Assembly: GCF_030272615.1 (NCBI RefSeq) | Contig: NC_081415.1 | Coordinates: forward strand, 416,110,757 to 416,174,756 | From: Cryptomeria japonica | Taxonomy: Eukaryota > Streptophyta > Pinopsida > Cupressales > Cupressaceae | Direction of reading: 5' to 3' | Length of the DNA: 64,000 nucleotides | Shown here: piece after piece, positions 12,250 to 24,468 of the stretch | Layout: each line of letters starts with the position of its first letter | How positions within the stretch are numbered: position 1 is the first letter of the stretch | Translations under genes and position numbers: made by a program | The notes under the pieces: model-generated | Databases searched by the model: none | The model's input: the letters and a program-made list of their open reading frames with translations, nothing else | Told to the model about the DNA's origin: nothing

Positions 12250-13444
12250 GTTCCTCTTTGTTTGGCTCCTTAATCAAGACTCTTCTCATCATTAAAATTT
12301 CCCCATCTTCTGAAGTTAAGCTCACTTCTTGTGTCTTACCACTTGCTACATCTTCTTGCGCATATGTCACTCTTCTTTCACCTCCTTGTGATGAAGAAGA
12401 TTTCTTAGGGCATCTATAGGTGGGATGACCCAACTTTTGGCAATTGTAACACTTCATGGTGAAGAAGTAGGACCCTCTTCCTGGTCCACTAGATCTACCT
12501 CTACCTAGGTTGCCAGATCCCCTTCCTCTATAATTGCTCTTGCTATTAGAATCCCCACTTTGCTCTATAAGTTTGGACTCCCCTTGGCACCTTTGATCAA
12601 CTCCTCTTCCACTGAAATTGCCTCTATGGCCTCTACCATCTCTTCCCCTACCTCTGCCTCTATTGCTTTGTTCTTGCTTCTTCCTACTTTTCTCTTCCAC
12701 TTTGAGTGCCAGTTGGTAGCACTTCTGCACTGTATTGGGACACAACAAACTCAACTCTTCTTGTATATTCCATCTCAAGCCATTGAGATATCTTGAAACT
12801 TTTATGTTCTCATCTTCCACAGCCTTTGACCTCAAACATAGTCTTTGAAAATCCTCTGTATAGATGCTCACATCTAACTCCCTTTACCGCAAATTCTACC
12901 TCTTCTTATGTAGTTGGATTTCATAATCATCTGGTATGTAGGTTTCCTTGACCTTAGACACCATTCCTTTCCAGGTTGCTATAGGTTGTTTCCCCTCTTT
13001 TTCTCTCTCAGCTTGAATGAACTTCCACCATGTTAAGGAAGCCCCTCTCAACCTATACTTAGCTACCTTCACCTTCTGGGCCTTTGTCACCCCATCACAT
13101 TCAAAGTGATTCTCCAGGCCTTCAATCCACTCCATGACTGAATCTGGATCCATCTTGCCACTAAAAAGGGCTACACCTTCTAAGGTTTTGCCACTCAATT
13201 CTTTCAAATCCTTCAAGAAAGGTTCTTGTTCAAGAACAAGGTCAGGTATTGGGATCTCATCTTCTATTGCTACCATTTTGCCCTTATCTTCCACCTTATC
13301 ACTCACTTCTCCAGTCCTAACCTCTACTGAAACTAGTTTTATCTCTAGCTGCTCCAATCTCTCCCTTAGTGCTCTTTTTTCCTCTTCTTTGTCTTCTACC
13401 TTCTTGGCTAACTCAACATTGGTCACCATCTTTAAACTAATCAC
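12250..13444 (-). pseudogene. Gag of chromovirus E2
   Basis: The start codon at 13444 lies about 25 bp downstream of the PBS. Residues 10-55 form a charged coiled coil (AKKVEDKEEEKRALRERL). The capsid core includes FSGKMDPDSVMEWIEGLENH and RLRGASLTWW. An Arg/Gly-rich stretch and a CCHC zinc knuckle CYNCQKLGHPTYRC follow (nt 12410-12451). A stop at 12893-12895 splits the frame without a shift. Gag builds the particle and binds the RNA. Confidence 0.9.
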
Positions 13445-13466
13445 TTCTACCCAAGACTTACTTCTT

Positions 13467-13478
13467 GCTCTGATACCA
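13467..13478 (-). other. Primer binding site of E2, initiator tRNA-Met type
   Basis: The minus strand reads TGGTATCAGAGC, separated from the LTR edge by three bases. It matches the 3' end of plant initiator tRNA-Met. Confidence 0.92.
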
Positions 13479-13481
13479 CTA

Positions 13482-15248
13482 TGATAGGGAGATACTCAAA
13501 AATTGACTCAAATTGTGTGTTTGTAATCAATTTAGTTTGGAAGTTCCCTTAAGGGTAGTTTTTGAAGGTTTTGTCACTTGTTTAGGTTCTATTTCTTTGA
13601 TGTCTTTCCTTCTCTATGCTTCATACCAACCCTGAGATCTTCCTACCATGTTAGTTCTTGTTTTCATTCAAACTTGCTCTCAAATCTCACAAAGGTGAAA
13701 CTTTGCTTATTAGATCCAAAACACCAAGACCACTTACCAAGAGTTATAGGAGGTTTAGGACATTTTATTAAATCCTCTTAGGCTTAATTCAACTTTGTTT
13801 GATGGTCTTTTCAATTGTCTTCTTACCCGATTTGAGGAAAAGCTCAAAATAGGGCTACAAGAAAAGAGCCCCAATTAGCCCTCTGAAACTGCTAAAATGC
13901 TTATAACTTCACAAACTACTAAAACACCTTATGAAACCTTTGAATTTATGGATACCCTTTATGGAAATCTTTCTAATTTTTGCTATGAGGAGGTCTGACA
14001 GGTCCGTACAATTGCTGTCCTATAAATGTGCCTAAAAACAAGGGTTTTCAAGGGTTTTAAGTCTTCAAACACCTTATCACCATTCCAAACTCTTCTTCAG
14101 ACCACCAAATATTTTGAGAAGGTCTGTACCATCATTATGAAGCCTTCCAACTTCCTTCCCTACAATCATAGAGACAAACACTTGATGTGCAACCAAGTTT
14201 CAAGAGAAAAAGTGCTCAAAACCATTGTATTTCAATACTTTGGTTGCTCAAAATGCATTTCTCAACTAATTATTCATTGGAAAACTCTTCCATATGGCTT
14301 ACAAGCTGAGGGTTTGTAGAGTAACTTTGTTTTCACCATGAAAGTTCACTAGCCGGGCTATAGGAGCTCGCCTAGTTAGCAACAAAAACCGCTCTCTTTG
14401 CCGTTGCCAATAAACAAAAACTTGTATGTACAAGAAGGCTATTTACAGAAACTTGACTCTCAGAGGCCATGGAGAAAGAGCCAAATAAGATCAAGTTGCT
14501 TCCATTATTGAAGCCAAACCCTTACTCAACCGAGAACAGGGTAAAACAAAATAATTTTGCTACAATGCTAAAACTTCATACCAACACACAAAGCCAGGTA
14601 AAAAAGATTCAACACAACATGGCACAAATTCCCAAATGAAAACAGTACAACCAAATACTCAAGAAGTACGAACTGCTATACCATTTGGAGCAAAAAGTGT
14701 GAGAAAAATGATAAAATCTTGAGTTTTTGTATTGAAGTCTTCTTTTCTTTGAATGCCAACCTGATACAAAGTTGTGTGAGGATTTGAATAGTCACTCACA
14801 ACCTAAATCATGCCTAGGTACTAACCAATAACCACCTTTTGCATTGTTTTTACAAATTTTCCAAATATTGTCAAAATGTTGCTTGACAACATTGACAATT
14901 TTTGGTATAATGAGCATTTTTGACTTGTGAGACAAATAGATTTAACTCCACCATGTGAAATGGTTTTATAGAACCATACAAACATATTTCAATGCCTATC
15001 AAGGATTTATAAGGAGTTTTGACCATATTTCCACATTTTGCCCCTTCTAGGCTTACAAAGCACAATAGGTCAAAAATAGACCAAAAACTCAACAAACAAC
15101 AAAACTAAGACACAAAAGACATTTAAACACACTAAACACACCCTTTGGACATAAAAAAAGTCCATTATTCAATCTTGACCAACATAGGCCATTTCAAACC
15201 AAAATTTGATGAAGTGCTCCATTAGCTACACTAGGTGCTCTTGCACCA
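13482..15248 (-). repeat. 5' LTR of chromovirus E2
   Basis: Begins (plus strand) TGATAGGGAGATAC next to the PBS and ends GCTCTTGCACCA. It is 1767 bp and similar throughout to 7002-8819, apart from a deletion of about 50 bp at around 14310. Confidence 0.93.
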
Positions 15249-15253
15249 GATAA
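15249..15253. repeat. Target site duplication, right (E2)
   Basis: GATAA, pairing with GATGA at 6997-7001 with one mismatch. Confidence 0.75.
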
Positions 15254-15624
15254 TGTTACTTGAAATTTTAGAAATGGATATGTGGAGAGACCTATGAAAT
15301 ATAAGTTTCATGAATAGGGAAGGATATAATAGGAAAGTGCAAAAATTTGGGATAAAATTCTCAATAAAATGATAAGAACATTATTTGATTGCAAAAATTC
15401 ATAGAAACAATTAGAAATATTATTGAGAATATTTAGAAATTCCTAGAAACATGAAGCATATTTTAGAATCATTGTATTGATTTGGGGTCCACTCTATGTA
15501 TATAACAATGGATGGATGCTAAGATTCATCAAAGAGTCAATTGAACCAACCAAAAAATATTATGGTAAAAGTTACTAGAAAAAGAAATTTGAAGTTTGAA
15601 ATTGATACACAAACATGATATAGC
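15254..15624. other. Unassigned spacer
   Basis: AT-rich pre-insertion DNA that once adjoined the left flank of the chromovirus. No feature is recognised. Confidence 0.5.
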
Positions 15625-15637
15625 AAAATTAAGGGGA
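15625..15637. repeat. Target site duplication of LINE-A, left
   Basis: AAAATTAAGGGGA, identical to 20141-20153. LINE homology starts immediately after it. Confidence 0.85.
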
Positions 15638-16840
15638 CATATCAATTATGACAAAAGCAACAATTACTTTTTCCATACTGCTAATAGAATCAAAATCAAA
15701 ATCAAGGGGATTCTAGGATGTCAAATTTCTTCTCTCCCAAGCACCTATCTTGGACTACCACTTATTGTTAAGGAAGTTTCTAACTCCTTTTGGAACTCCA
15801 TCCTCAAGAGAATGCAGAAGAAACTTGCAAGTTGGAAGGGAAGATTTCTCAGTGGTGCAACTAAACTTTATCTCTTGGCCTCCTCTTTTCAATGAATCCC
15901 TATGTATTTCCTATCATTATTTAAAATCTTTGCCTCAATGGCTGAGAAATTGGAAAGAATATGAAGAAGTTTTCTTTGGACGAGTATGGAAGAAAATAAA
16001 AGATTGGCTTTGGTTGGTTGGGACAAAGCCTACCACTTGAAATGTAATTGTGGGTTGGTAATCATGAAATTTTCTCTTTTTAATAAGGCCCTTATGGCTA
16101 AAACTTCTTGGAATTTGGCTTGCCAAAATGTTGATTGGGGTTACATTGTGTGTGCAAAGTATCATAGTCAATACAATTTCCACAAGGTTCTAGATTTGGA
16201 TGGTGTCCCTAGGGGCTCCAAAATGTGGAACAACATTCTAAGGTGCAAAGACATTGTCTCCTATATTCTGAGGTGGCTTTTAGGAAATAAAATAATCCAC
16301 TTCTGGGAGGACTGCTAGTTGGGAGATAAACCTTTGTCATCCTTCCCTTCCCTCGAGAGACTTCAAGGTTGCGCTATTGCTTTCTTTGGTCATTGGGTTA
16401 ATAATTATCTCTCCAAACACTTGGAAGGGTATTTTGGCGTATTGTCGCAACCAACCCCACCTTCTTCCCTTAGCTTAAGAGCTATATAACATGCTTCATA
16501 AAGCTAGACTATCCCTTTTCCCCTGGGAGGATAAATTCATTTGGAGATGGAACCCGAGTGGGGACTTTTCAATTAAAATGAATTTTCATAGCCTTCTCAG
16601 GGATAACAGTGCCCTTGATTGGTGGAAGCAAATTTGGAACCCCCACCTCATCCCTAAAATCAACTTCTTTTGGTGGACTACCCTTAACAAAATTCTCAGC
16701 CAAGGCAACCTCTCCAAAAGAGGTTTCCAGATTCATAATAGATGTGTCATGTGCAAATTGGTTGAAGAAAGTGTTCCTCACTTACTCTTGCATTGTGCTT
16801 TTTCTAGAACCCTTTGGGGGATGGTTTATTAGAAGTTTAA
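15638..16840 (+). pseudogene. LINE-A ORF2: RT thumb and zf-RVT domain
   Basis: The frame opens with HINYDKSNNYFF, equivalent to INWDKSSLFF in LINE-B, and then LPSTYLGLPL, a hallmark of plant LINE RTs just after the catalytic palm. The catalytic FADD box itself was lost by 5' truncation. Further along, KINFFWWTTLNKILSQGNL and CVMC...HLLLHC (16640-16800) form the zf-RVT zinc-binding domain. Frames change near 15895, 15985 and 16320. Confidence 0.85.
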
Positions 16841-17199
16841 TCATTCTTCAACCTTGAATGAGGATTTTATCCACCTAATGTAGGAATGAGGAGGTTCAAC
16901 TTCTAATCCCCTGATTCGCCAGCTATGGAGGTTAATACCACCGTACCTGGGCTGGTGCATTTGGAAGGAAATGAATAATAGGATCTTCTGTGATGTTGAA
17001 ACCCCTGCATATATAGTTTTTAGTTCCTTCCTTAGGCTCCTTTTGGAGAATATCTTTGTTACTATTGTTAAACCTCTCCCCAACCCTCCCTCTGCTAGTG
17101 ATATTGAGGTAGCTCTTCAATGGAACCTCCCATGCTCTTTCGATGGCTTTGATAACTCCAAGAATTTTTTTAGAATGATACTAAGTGGTCACCACCATC

Positions 17200-17600
17200 C
17201 CCTATCTGCTTCAAGATAAACTTTAATGGTGCTACCAAATAGTCCATGAGGCTAGTAGTGGGTACAAGAATTTTAAGATCACACTCTAGTGAGCTTGTGG
17301 CTGCTTATTCTGGCAATTTGAATGGTTGTACTAGTAACTAGGCCGAAGGTATGGCCCTTACTTGGGGTCTTTGAATCACCCTCTCTATTGGCATTCATGT
17401 TATTGATATTAAAGGGGATTCCAAACTCAATATTGATGTTGTTAAAGGGTTGAACATAATCAACTGGTAGATTGGTGGCATTATCATAGATATTCTTGGG
17501 CTAATCTCAGGTTTTGATTCCTTCACTGTAGGTAATGTTTTCAAGGAAGGTAACATGGTTGCTGATGCTTTAGTGATGGTTGGGCTCCCTGTCTAGGGAC
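17200..17600 (+). pseudogene. LINE-A RNase H domain
   Basis: The frame reads KINFNGATK, DIKGDSKLNI and then NMVADAL, matching the plant LINE RNase H. The first catalytic Asp is replaced by Asn (NFNGA instead of NFDGA), so activity would be lost even without the stops in between. The middle section has AEGMALTWGL with the expected Glu. It follows the zf-RVT domain, as in LINE-B. Confidence 0.75.
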
Positions 17601-18182
17601 TAAGATGCTAGAGGAGTTTGGATTCCTTACTCATTAATGTCAGACTACTCCTCCAAGGAGAGTATAATACTCAGATCCCCCATGGATACCACCTCTTTGA
17701 TTTTACATGATTTTACATGTCCTCCCCATTTGGTGTTTCTAAAAGAGGGAGTTTTCAAATTTGAATTATCTTGACTTGGTGTCGACTTGCAACAATGATC
17801 ACATGATGTGGGCTGCCAACTAGGCTTCTATGCTTGGTGACCTCCTCACCATTATTACTTGGTATTGCCTCCATGTGTTTCTTTTAATGATGCAATTTAC
17901 TTGGGTTGGAGCACATGTGACACCTATGAAAATTCATTCACTCATGGAAATAAAAGAGATTGGATGGACATGTGGGTGTCTTATCAAGGATTATTCCTTA
18001 TATCCCAATTACAAGGTAGTGTCATTAATTTTTAATGTCACTTTGCAAGGCTTGAGTTACCCTTCACACACATCTCTTTGTTTGGAGGATAATCTATGCA
18101 ATAATTTTTCTATTGGTTTGTATGATTTCAAAAGTTTCACATCTCTATTAAAGCTAATCTTATTTTTACAAGGCAGATTTTT
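17601..18182 (+). other. LINE-A segment between RNase H and ORF3, unassigned
   Basis: A 135-codon open frame (17830-18237) lies here, but its composition shows no recognisable domain and no similarity to the corresponding part of LINE-B. It may be the degraded start of ORF3 or an unrelated insertion. Confidence 0.35.
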
Positions 18183-19898
18183 TTGGCTATCTTTCATGCT
18201 AAAGGGTATATGCCAAGAGTTCAAGAAAGTGTTGTAGCTGTTAATTCTAGTGAATCCGCCATTGGAGGGGATAGAGTTCACTTTGAGCTAGATAAGTTCA
18301 ATGATTTCAAGAAGGACCCGGTGGTTTGGAACTACTGGATTGAAGGTGGGGTGGCGGAGTTCATGGAAAAATTATTTGGACATGATGAATAAGTCTCTAT
18401 TCAATTCACCGTTTCCTAGAATAATCGCAGAGTTGTTGTTGTGGGGATCTCCTTTGAAGTTTTTGAGGAATTTATTTCTTGTGTGACTGGTATTTTTCTA
18501 GAGGGAAGGAGATGGAAGTGGGTGAGTCATGTAGCAAACAACGATGACCTCAACAAATTCTTCAAGGGGAATGAGGCTCCTGTCAAATTGAAAAGTGGTT
18601 TCGCTAGAGAAGAACTCAAATATCAGCGGGACATGATATGCTTAATGATAATGAAATATTTCACTCTTATTATTATCATTTGTCATTGCTAAATCATTTC
18701 AGGAACCATGATCTTTTATGTTTACCTTTCCATCTGTTGCATTCTCTAGAATGATCTATCAAGGAAGCCCTAAACCTGAAGAATGAGGATAAATAACCTA
18801 TCCCCCTCCACCAGGGTCTGATTTACAAGCTCTATCATTACCATTTGGTCTTATACCCCCTCGTAATGTTATGTGAGTTCAACCCCCTCTACATACCACT
18901 CACCCTTGGGTGGCATTTGCGAGTCGAGTGGCCCCTTCCAAATTTTTCCAGCTCTCTAATGAAGCTTTTATTTCCTCCCCTCTCCCCTATTCTCTGATTA
19001 CCATCACTAAGCTAAGCCCCCTACCTTCACTTCCTCCTCTACTGCTAGAGAGAGGAAACCCCTTTTCCCTAAGGGCAAGGGTAAATCCATTAGAAAATAG
19101 AAATAAATTGTGATTGATAATTCTAGCTCGAAGGATATAGGTGAAGATGACCCTCACCTAGAAACCGAGGGAAGGAGAAGATCCCGAAGGCTTGCCTCCA
19201 AGGGTGCTAGTGAGAAAAAGGATAAGAATCTAATCTTTGTTGATACTGAAGATGATCCTAGAATGGGTGAGGGTGGTGGTAATTTAAATGAACCAAAGGG
19301 GGAAGAGATTGGCACCAGTGGCGACATGGATGACTTTGGTCCCCCATTGGGCCCTCAAGATTTCAATGCAACAAATGAGCTCCCTGCTGAGAATTTTGAA
19401 GATGCAACCCTAGAGAAAATTATACAAAATATGGACCTAGTCATTATGATGGCTTCTGATTTGGATGAAGGGTAACATTGGGGTTGCTATGGAAGAAATG
19501 TATAAGGGTAATAAAAGAGACAAGAAAAAGGAGAAGGAAAAGACAAGAGATGCTCTCCCATTGAAGAAGACCAACAAGAAATGCAAATGGATGAGAAAGT
19601 AAAGCCCATTGACTACCTTAGGGATGATGAGGCCCTCAAATCCGAGGTCTGTGGGCTGCAGGACCATCTAGACATTATTGGAATGGACAAGGAAATACAT
19701 AATTTAAAGGAGAAACTAAGGGGGGTGAAGCACAAATGGGACACCAGAGATAAGAAGTTGGTTAGCATCAACAAATTCTATATGAGAATCACACACAACT
19801 CGGTGATGACCCTTTGCCTCCTACAGGACAAGACTATTGAAGAAGATGCAGATAAACAAGTGTATGAGGAACTCTACAGGTTCCTAACTAAGGACTGA
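18183..19898 (+). pseudogene. LINE-A ORF3 (uncharacterised 3' ORF)
   Basis: A decayed ORF downstream of RNase H. VAEFMEKLFGHD (near 18350) lines up with LTSFMEKLEDYD of LINE-B ORF3. Around 18650-18850 one frame reads FHSYYYHLSLLNHFR, then LCLPFHLLHSLE and HQGLIYKLYHY, matching FSRAHTYHFML, NHFR, SLPYYLFQSL and HSGLLLLIYEH in LINE-B. The C-terminal part (19110-19898) is Arg/Ser-rich, then acidic, then coiled-coil (KEIHNLKEKLRGVKHKWD), again as in LINE-B. Function unknown. Several shifts are present. This homology is what I see by eye and needs an alignment score. Confidence 0.65.
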
Positions 19899-20140
19899 GG
19901 CAATGCCATTGAGTTGGTTGGTCTCCATAAGGCAACCCCCTAGGTCTAGGTTTGTTTGTTTATTTCTTATGATGTTGGTTAATGTTTCTCTAGACTAACG
20001 GGGTATACCCCTACTGCTCTCTTTTACTACTACTACATGCTCATTTTAAGTTTTGTTTTGTGTTGTTAAAGTGTTGTTGATAGTCCTTGGACTATGCCAA
20101 GGGTCAATGTCCTATTAATGTTTATTATATAATCAAAAAT

Positions 20141-20153
20141 AAAATTAAGGGGA
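20141..20153. repeat. Target site duplication of LINE-A, right
   Basis: AAAATTAAGGGGA, a perfect copy of 15625-15637, directly after the A-rich 3' end of LINE-A. Confidence 0.85.
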
Positions 20154-22039
20154 TAAACATACTATAATTACTCTGAACTCAAATGTCATTTGTAGATTGT
20201 TGGAAATACAACTAAAATGGCTACAATTATCAAAACAAAAAAACTTCATTCCACTCTACTTTTAGAATAATGGTTCTATTTCTTGCAAAATCATAGTGTG
20301 TAAATGGATACAATTATCTAAATAATTTTTTTTTATTTCATTCTACTTTTAGAATATGGGTTTCATTTCCTGCAAAACCATATTGTGTCACATTTCAATG
20401 TTTCTATAGAAAAGATTGTGTCGTAGCTGCTCCTAGTTGAACTTGTACCTGAGGAAAGTAAGAGAATACAATTATAAACATAAACATGTGAATAGAAAAT
20501 ATCAAGTCCAAGAGCTTCTTTACCTCCATCAAATTCAAATCTCAATCTTAAATTTGCAGCAAAAGATACTTCCCCATAAAGCCTCCATTTTTTTCTTAGT
20601 GAATAAGGAATATGAGCAGTCCTTGTATGAATCTAGAAGAGAATATTACAAGCCTACTGAGTTATTGAAAAGAGGAAAAATAAACCGAGTAGACATACTT
20701 CACATTAAAACCATTTTAAAATCTTTTAACCAATTGCACCAAACTAGTGTAGTATTCTTGGTTATTTATATATAAAATTAAGTCGAATAGATGAAACCTT
20801 CAAATCCAATAGAAAGTGTCTTTTGTGGAGATTTTCACATGAAACTATAGAAATAAGCATGAAAGACTAGTAGGCTACTATAAAATCTGAACAAAGAAGT
20901 TTCAAATTTTGAAAATAAAAAACCATTCTAAGCTATTTTTACATGAATCTACACCACTCATAACAAAGCAAATGAGAGGGTGACTAGAGTGGCTTCCATA
21001 AATCAACTTGAGTATTGTGTTTCACACATCTTTTGCTCAATTTTGACTCTTTTCAAGTTAATATAAAAATAAGCCACCAAAAAATGAATTATATGTTCCC
21101 TTAAAAACTATTATTGAATGTTTACTTCAATGTACACTATGCTTGCTAGGTTTGTTGAAGAGAAAATCAAAGTAAACAAAAATGTTTTGTATTAAGTCAT
21201 AGGAAAGGCTAATTACATGAAATTGAGGCAAATTAAAAGCCCTTTCTAGAAAGTAAACCAAGTCAACCAAAAATGACATCAAAGTTTTATTTTACCTACA
21301 ACTTTTCCAAATTCACAAATCTTTATAAGTAAAAGGAACTAAGATAACCAAAAAAACTAAAGAGCATAATACTTAAATTTTGTTATAAATGATAATCGCA
21401 TGACTCTCTACTAAATTTGTTAAAATGTAGAGTAAAGAGAAAAATCCAACTAGAAACAATTCAAGATATCAACCAAATATCCATTCTAAACAATTCATTC
21501 TTAAACCTACACCAAATTTTGTCCAAACTCACCTAAAAAAAAAAGAAGATTCACACTAAATAAACTTCAAAAGTACTGCAAAATCCCCAGTTCTCTGAGA
21601 ATTTTTCACTTACCTATTAAAATTCTATGCCTTTCCCTCCACTAAAATTAATTATTGCCTTCAATTGAGCAATATTTCAAGACCCCTACAACATCACCAC
21701 CATTACTCAAATTGTCAACTAAAAGAGAATCTCAAACATAATGAAAATCGAACTCACTCTGTCTTTTATTTTTTAAATAGCTACTAGCAATCACATGTTA
21801 GTGTGCAATGGGTATGCCAAATAGGTGTGGAAGGTCAATTAGGATTTTTTTTGTTGTCTATTGGTTGCATACACTTATGCAATACATGAGGTCAATTGGT
21901 AAATCATATTTGTGCAACAAAGGTCTTAATGGAAAAATGATAGCTTCAAATCAACTATGCATCCACTTGCAAGGATCCAAACACAACTAATAACCTCAAA
22001 TTTGGGAAGATAATCATGCTACATTTTCAACAAGCTCAT
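20154..22039. other. Unassigned AT-rich intergenic DNA
   Basis: About 1.9 kb with no recognisable gene, RNA or transposon. The open frame at 20437-20775 shows no domain and has codon use like its surroundings. Confidence 0.5.
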
Positions 22040-22156
22040 GCTATTTTTGTTATAGAAAAAGAGGAAGAGAGAGGAAGAGACATGGATAGAAAGATGGAGA
22101 TATAGATGGTGAAAGAGAAAGTGAGAGATATGGATAAGGAGATAGTGATAGGGAAC

Positions 22157-22251
<95 letters not shown>

Positions 22252-22507
22252 CACACCTAGAGATAAAGATGAAAGAGAAATATATTGATAGATATGAAGA
22301 TAAAGGGAGAGAGGAAGAGGTAGAGAAATAGGTAGAGAGATAGAAAGAGGTAGTAGAGATAAAGATGGAGTGATATAAGGAGATAGAGACTGAGATAGTA
22401 AGAGAGAGAAGAGGGAGAGAGAAAGAGAGAGAAGTTGAAATAAACAAATAAAGATGGAGATAGTGAGAGAGGAAGAGAGAAAGAGGGATACACACACACA
22501 CACACAC

Positions 22508-22605
<98 letters not shown>

Positions 22606-23440
22606 GAAGATAGGGAAAGATATTAGTATAGAGGGAGAGAGGGAGAGAAAGAGGTGGAGAGTGAGAGATATAGGTCAAAATATGGAGAATGAGAATGGGA
22701 GATATAGATAAAAGGAAATTTATAGAGATAGAGAGGGCTATGGAAAGATATAGAGAGATAAGGGAGATAGACATCAAGAAAAATATGGATGGAAAGAGAT
22801 AGAGAGGATTGAGAGGGAGATAAAGAGATAAATAGAGAGATAAGTGGAAGATAGAGATTTAGAGGAGAGTAAGAGGGAGAGATGGAGTGCATAAGAGAGA
22901 AATAAAGGGGGAGAAAGAGATATGACTGAACAAATAGAGAGGGAGAGAGGGAGTGATGTAACTAGAGGGAGATACAAAGAGATAGATAAGGATAGGGAAA
23001 TAGATAGAGATTTAAGGAGATGGAGGTAGAGAGATATAGATTGAAAGATATAGAGATGAGTGAGAGGGGGATAGAAAGAGAGATATGGACTAAGAGACAT
23101 AGAGAATAGAGAAAGAGAGATGTAGTGAAGAGAGGGGTAGAGACAATGAGATATACTAGAGAGAGGAAATTGGGAGCCCAAGAAATAAGGAGTGTAATGC
23201 ATATTAGTGAGAAAAAAGTATCAATAGAGATAGAAAGGGATATAAATCAATAGAATCAAAGAGAACAAGAGAAACAACAAGGAGAAACGTGAAATGGAGA
23301 GAGATATAAGAGGGAGTTATAAAGAGAGGGAGGTATACTGATGGAAAGAGAGAGATATAGGGATAGATAGGAGAGATTGTGAGATAACTTAGGAAAGATA
23401 GAGGTTGTGAAAGCAAGAGAGAAATAAATATATAGATAGG
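22040..23440. repeat. GA-rich satellite block
   Basis: Purine-rich DNA (GAGAGA and GATAGAGA variants). It has two pure GA tracts (22159-22250 and about 22509-22591), the second ending in a run of nine or more G, plus a short AC tract (22490-22508). Ser/Leu-only frames on the opposite strand are by-products. Confidence 0.95.
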
Positions 23441-24447
23441 GAGAGATCAAACATATTATTTTAAATATGTTCGATCAAATATAAAATAATTTTTAAAAAG
23501 GGGTTTGATCGAACCCCCTTTTTTAACGGTTTTTTAAAAGGAACATGGTCGTTTAAATTTTTTTTTCTCGAACCCCCTTTAGATAGAGCATATGTTCTAT
23601 CGAACCCGCTTTCTAGAGATCTCCCCCCCAAACCCTCTTGGTTTCTGCAAATTTTTGGCCTTCGAAGCTCAAATTGGGGGCTCAAATGGATGAATTTTGA
23701 CAAACCCAAATGCAAGATAGTAGTACTCGAAGCGAGATTTCCAATGATTATTATTTTAATATATATTAAATTTATTAAGACTTCTTTTTTTTAGGTTAAC
23801 TGAACATAGGTTTCACACGAAACATCAACTTATGAGTTCAACACTTATGGAAAAATAGTAAACAAGTGAAAAAAAAATCTGAAAAATATTTACGCACTAG
23901 GTATTGAAGTCCTCTTTCCAACAAAAATAAATAAATTGATTTTTGTTACATATACAACAAGTTATGTAATATAAAATGGACATATGTCAAAATTACAGTT
24001 AAATCGACTTCAAATCTTAATTTGATATGAAATATTGAAGATAATGTTACAAAACCAATTGAAAACACTAGATATGGATGTTACAAAACCAAATTCAAAA
24101 TAATCATGCTCATATCTATTATAGAAAAAAATTTATGCTATATAGAGTGAGTATCACTCTTTAAAAATGTTATTTTTTGAAAAAAACTAGTTTTCGAGGG
24201 AGATAGAAAAATGGAAGCAAATTTATTCCAAAAATTATCAAAAAATAATTTTTAGAATCTACATAAAAAATGACACAAATCACTAGTTCACATCATCTAC
24301 AAATTCCTTACGGTTTAGCAGTAATAGGTGTTTGAATTTGAGGTTTTTTTCTTCTTCTTCTGAAAATGAATATTGCAGTGTCAAAGTTAGAAAAAAATGT
24401 GTAATCCACTATTGTGGGTTCACCCAGACATTTTCCCTCGTCTACAA
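23441..24447. other. AT-rich stretch, possibly an LTR of a third gypsy element
   Basis: It contains nested inverted repeats at 23447-23520 (GATCAAACATAT against ATATGTTCGATC; GGGGTTTGATCGAACCCC). The stretch ends in TCTACA directly before a PBS-like site at 24448, so its right part may be a decayed LTR. I cannot find the other LTR end. Confidence 0.35.
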
Positions 24448-24468
24448 TTGGCACGCCTCGTGGGATGC
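24448..24468 (+). other. Decayed PBS, tRNA-Lys-like (element E-F)
   Basis: TTGGCACGCCTCGTGGGAT resembles the PBS of element B at 28728 (TTGGCGTGCATCGTGGGG) and has the same context: preceded by ...ACA, and followed within 80 bp by a TTTGCAG string. This suggests a 5' remnant of another Tat-lineage element. Confidence 0.45.

Larger units (their letters stand above)
7002..15248 (-). mobile_element. Complete, decayed Ty3/gypsy chromovirus (E2)
   Basis: This 8.25-kb element is read on the minus strand: 5' LTR (right, 13482-15248), initiator tRNA-Met PBS, gag, protease, RT, RNase H, integrase, chromodomain, purine tract, 3' LTR (left, 7002-8819). The domain order and the C-terminal chromodomain identify a plant chromovirus. 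Protease and integrase tail motifs look most like the Reina/Galadriel branches, but that placement is my inference. The LTRs are still very similar, although the left one has about 50 bp (near 7810-7880) missing from the right one. Two frameshifts and several in-frame stops make it non-autonomous. Confidence 0.93.
15638..20140 (+). mobile_element. LINE-A, 5'-truncated L1-type retrotransposon with a 3' ORF
   Basis: This is a 4.5-kb insertion between perfect 13-bp duplications. It starts within the C-terminal part of RT, continues through a zinc-binding domain and RNase H, then carries a long decayed 3' ORF resembling ORF3 of LINE-B. It ends with ATAATCAAAAAT. Truncation at the 5' end and a short A-rich 3' end are the marks of target-primed reverse transcription. 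The coding regions contain many stops and shifts. Confidence 0.9.

Noticed and set aside
17830-18237. 135-codon ORF in LINE-A
   Set aside because: No domain, no match in LINE-B and hydrophobic low-complexity text; kept only as an unassigned segment.
20437-20775. 112-codon ORF in intergenic DNA
   Set aside because: No recognisable motif; composition equals that of the surrounding AT-rich DNA.
22019-22777. 252-codon Ser/Leu-rich minus-strand ORF
   Set aside because: It is translation of the GA satellite with no non-repeat domain.
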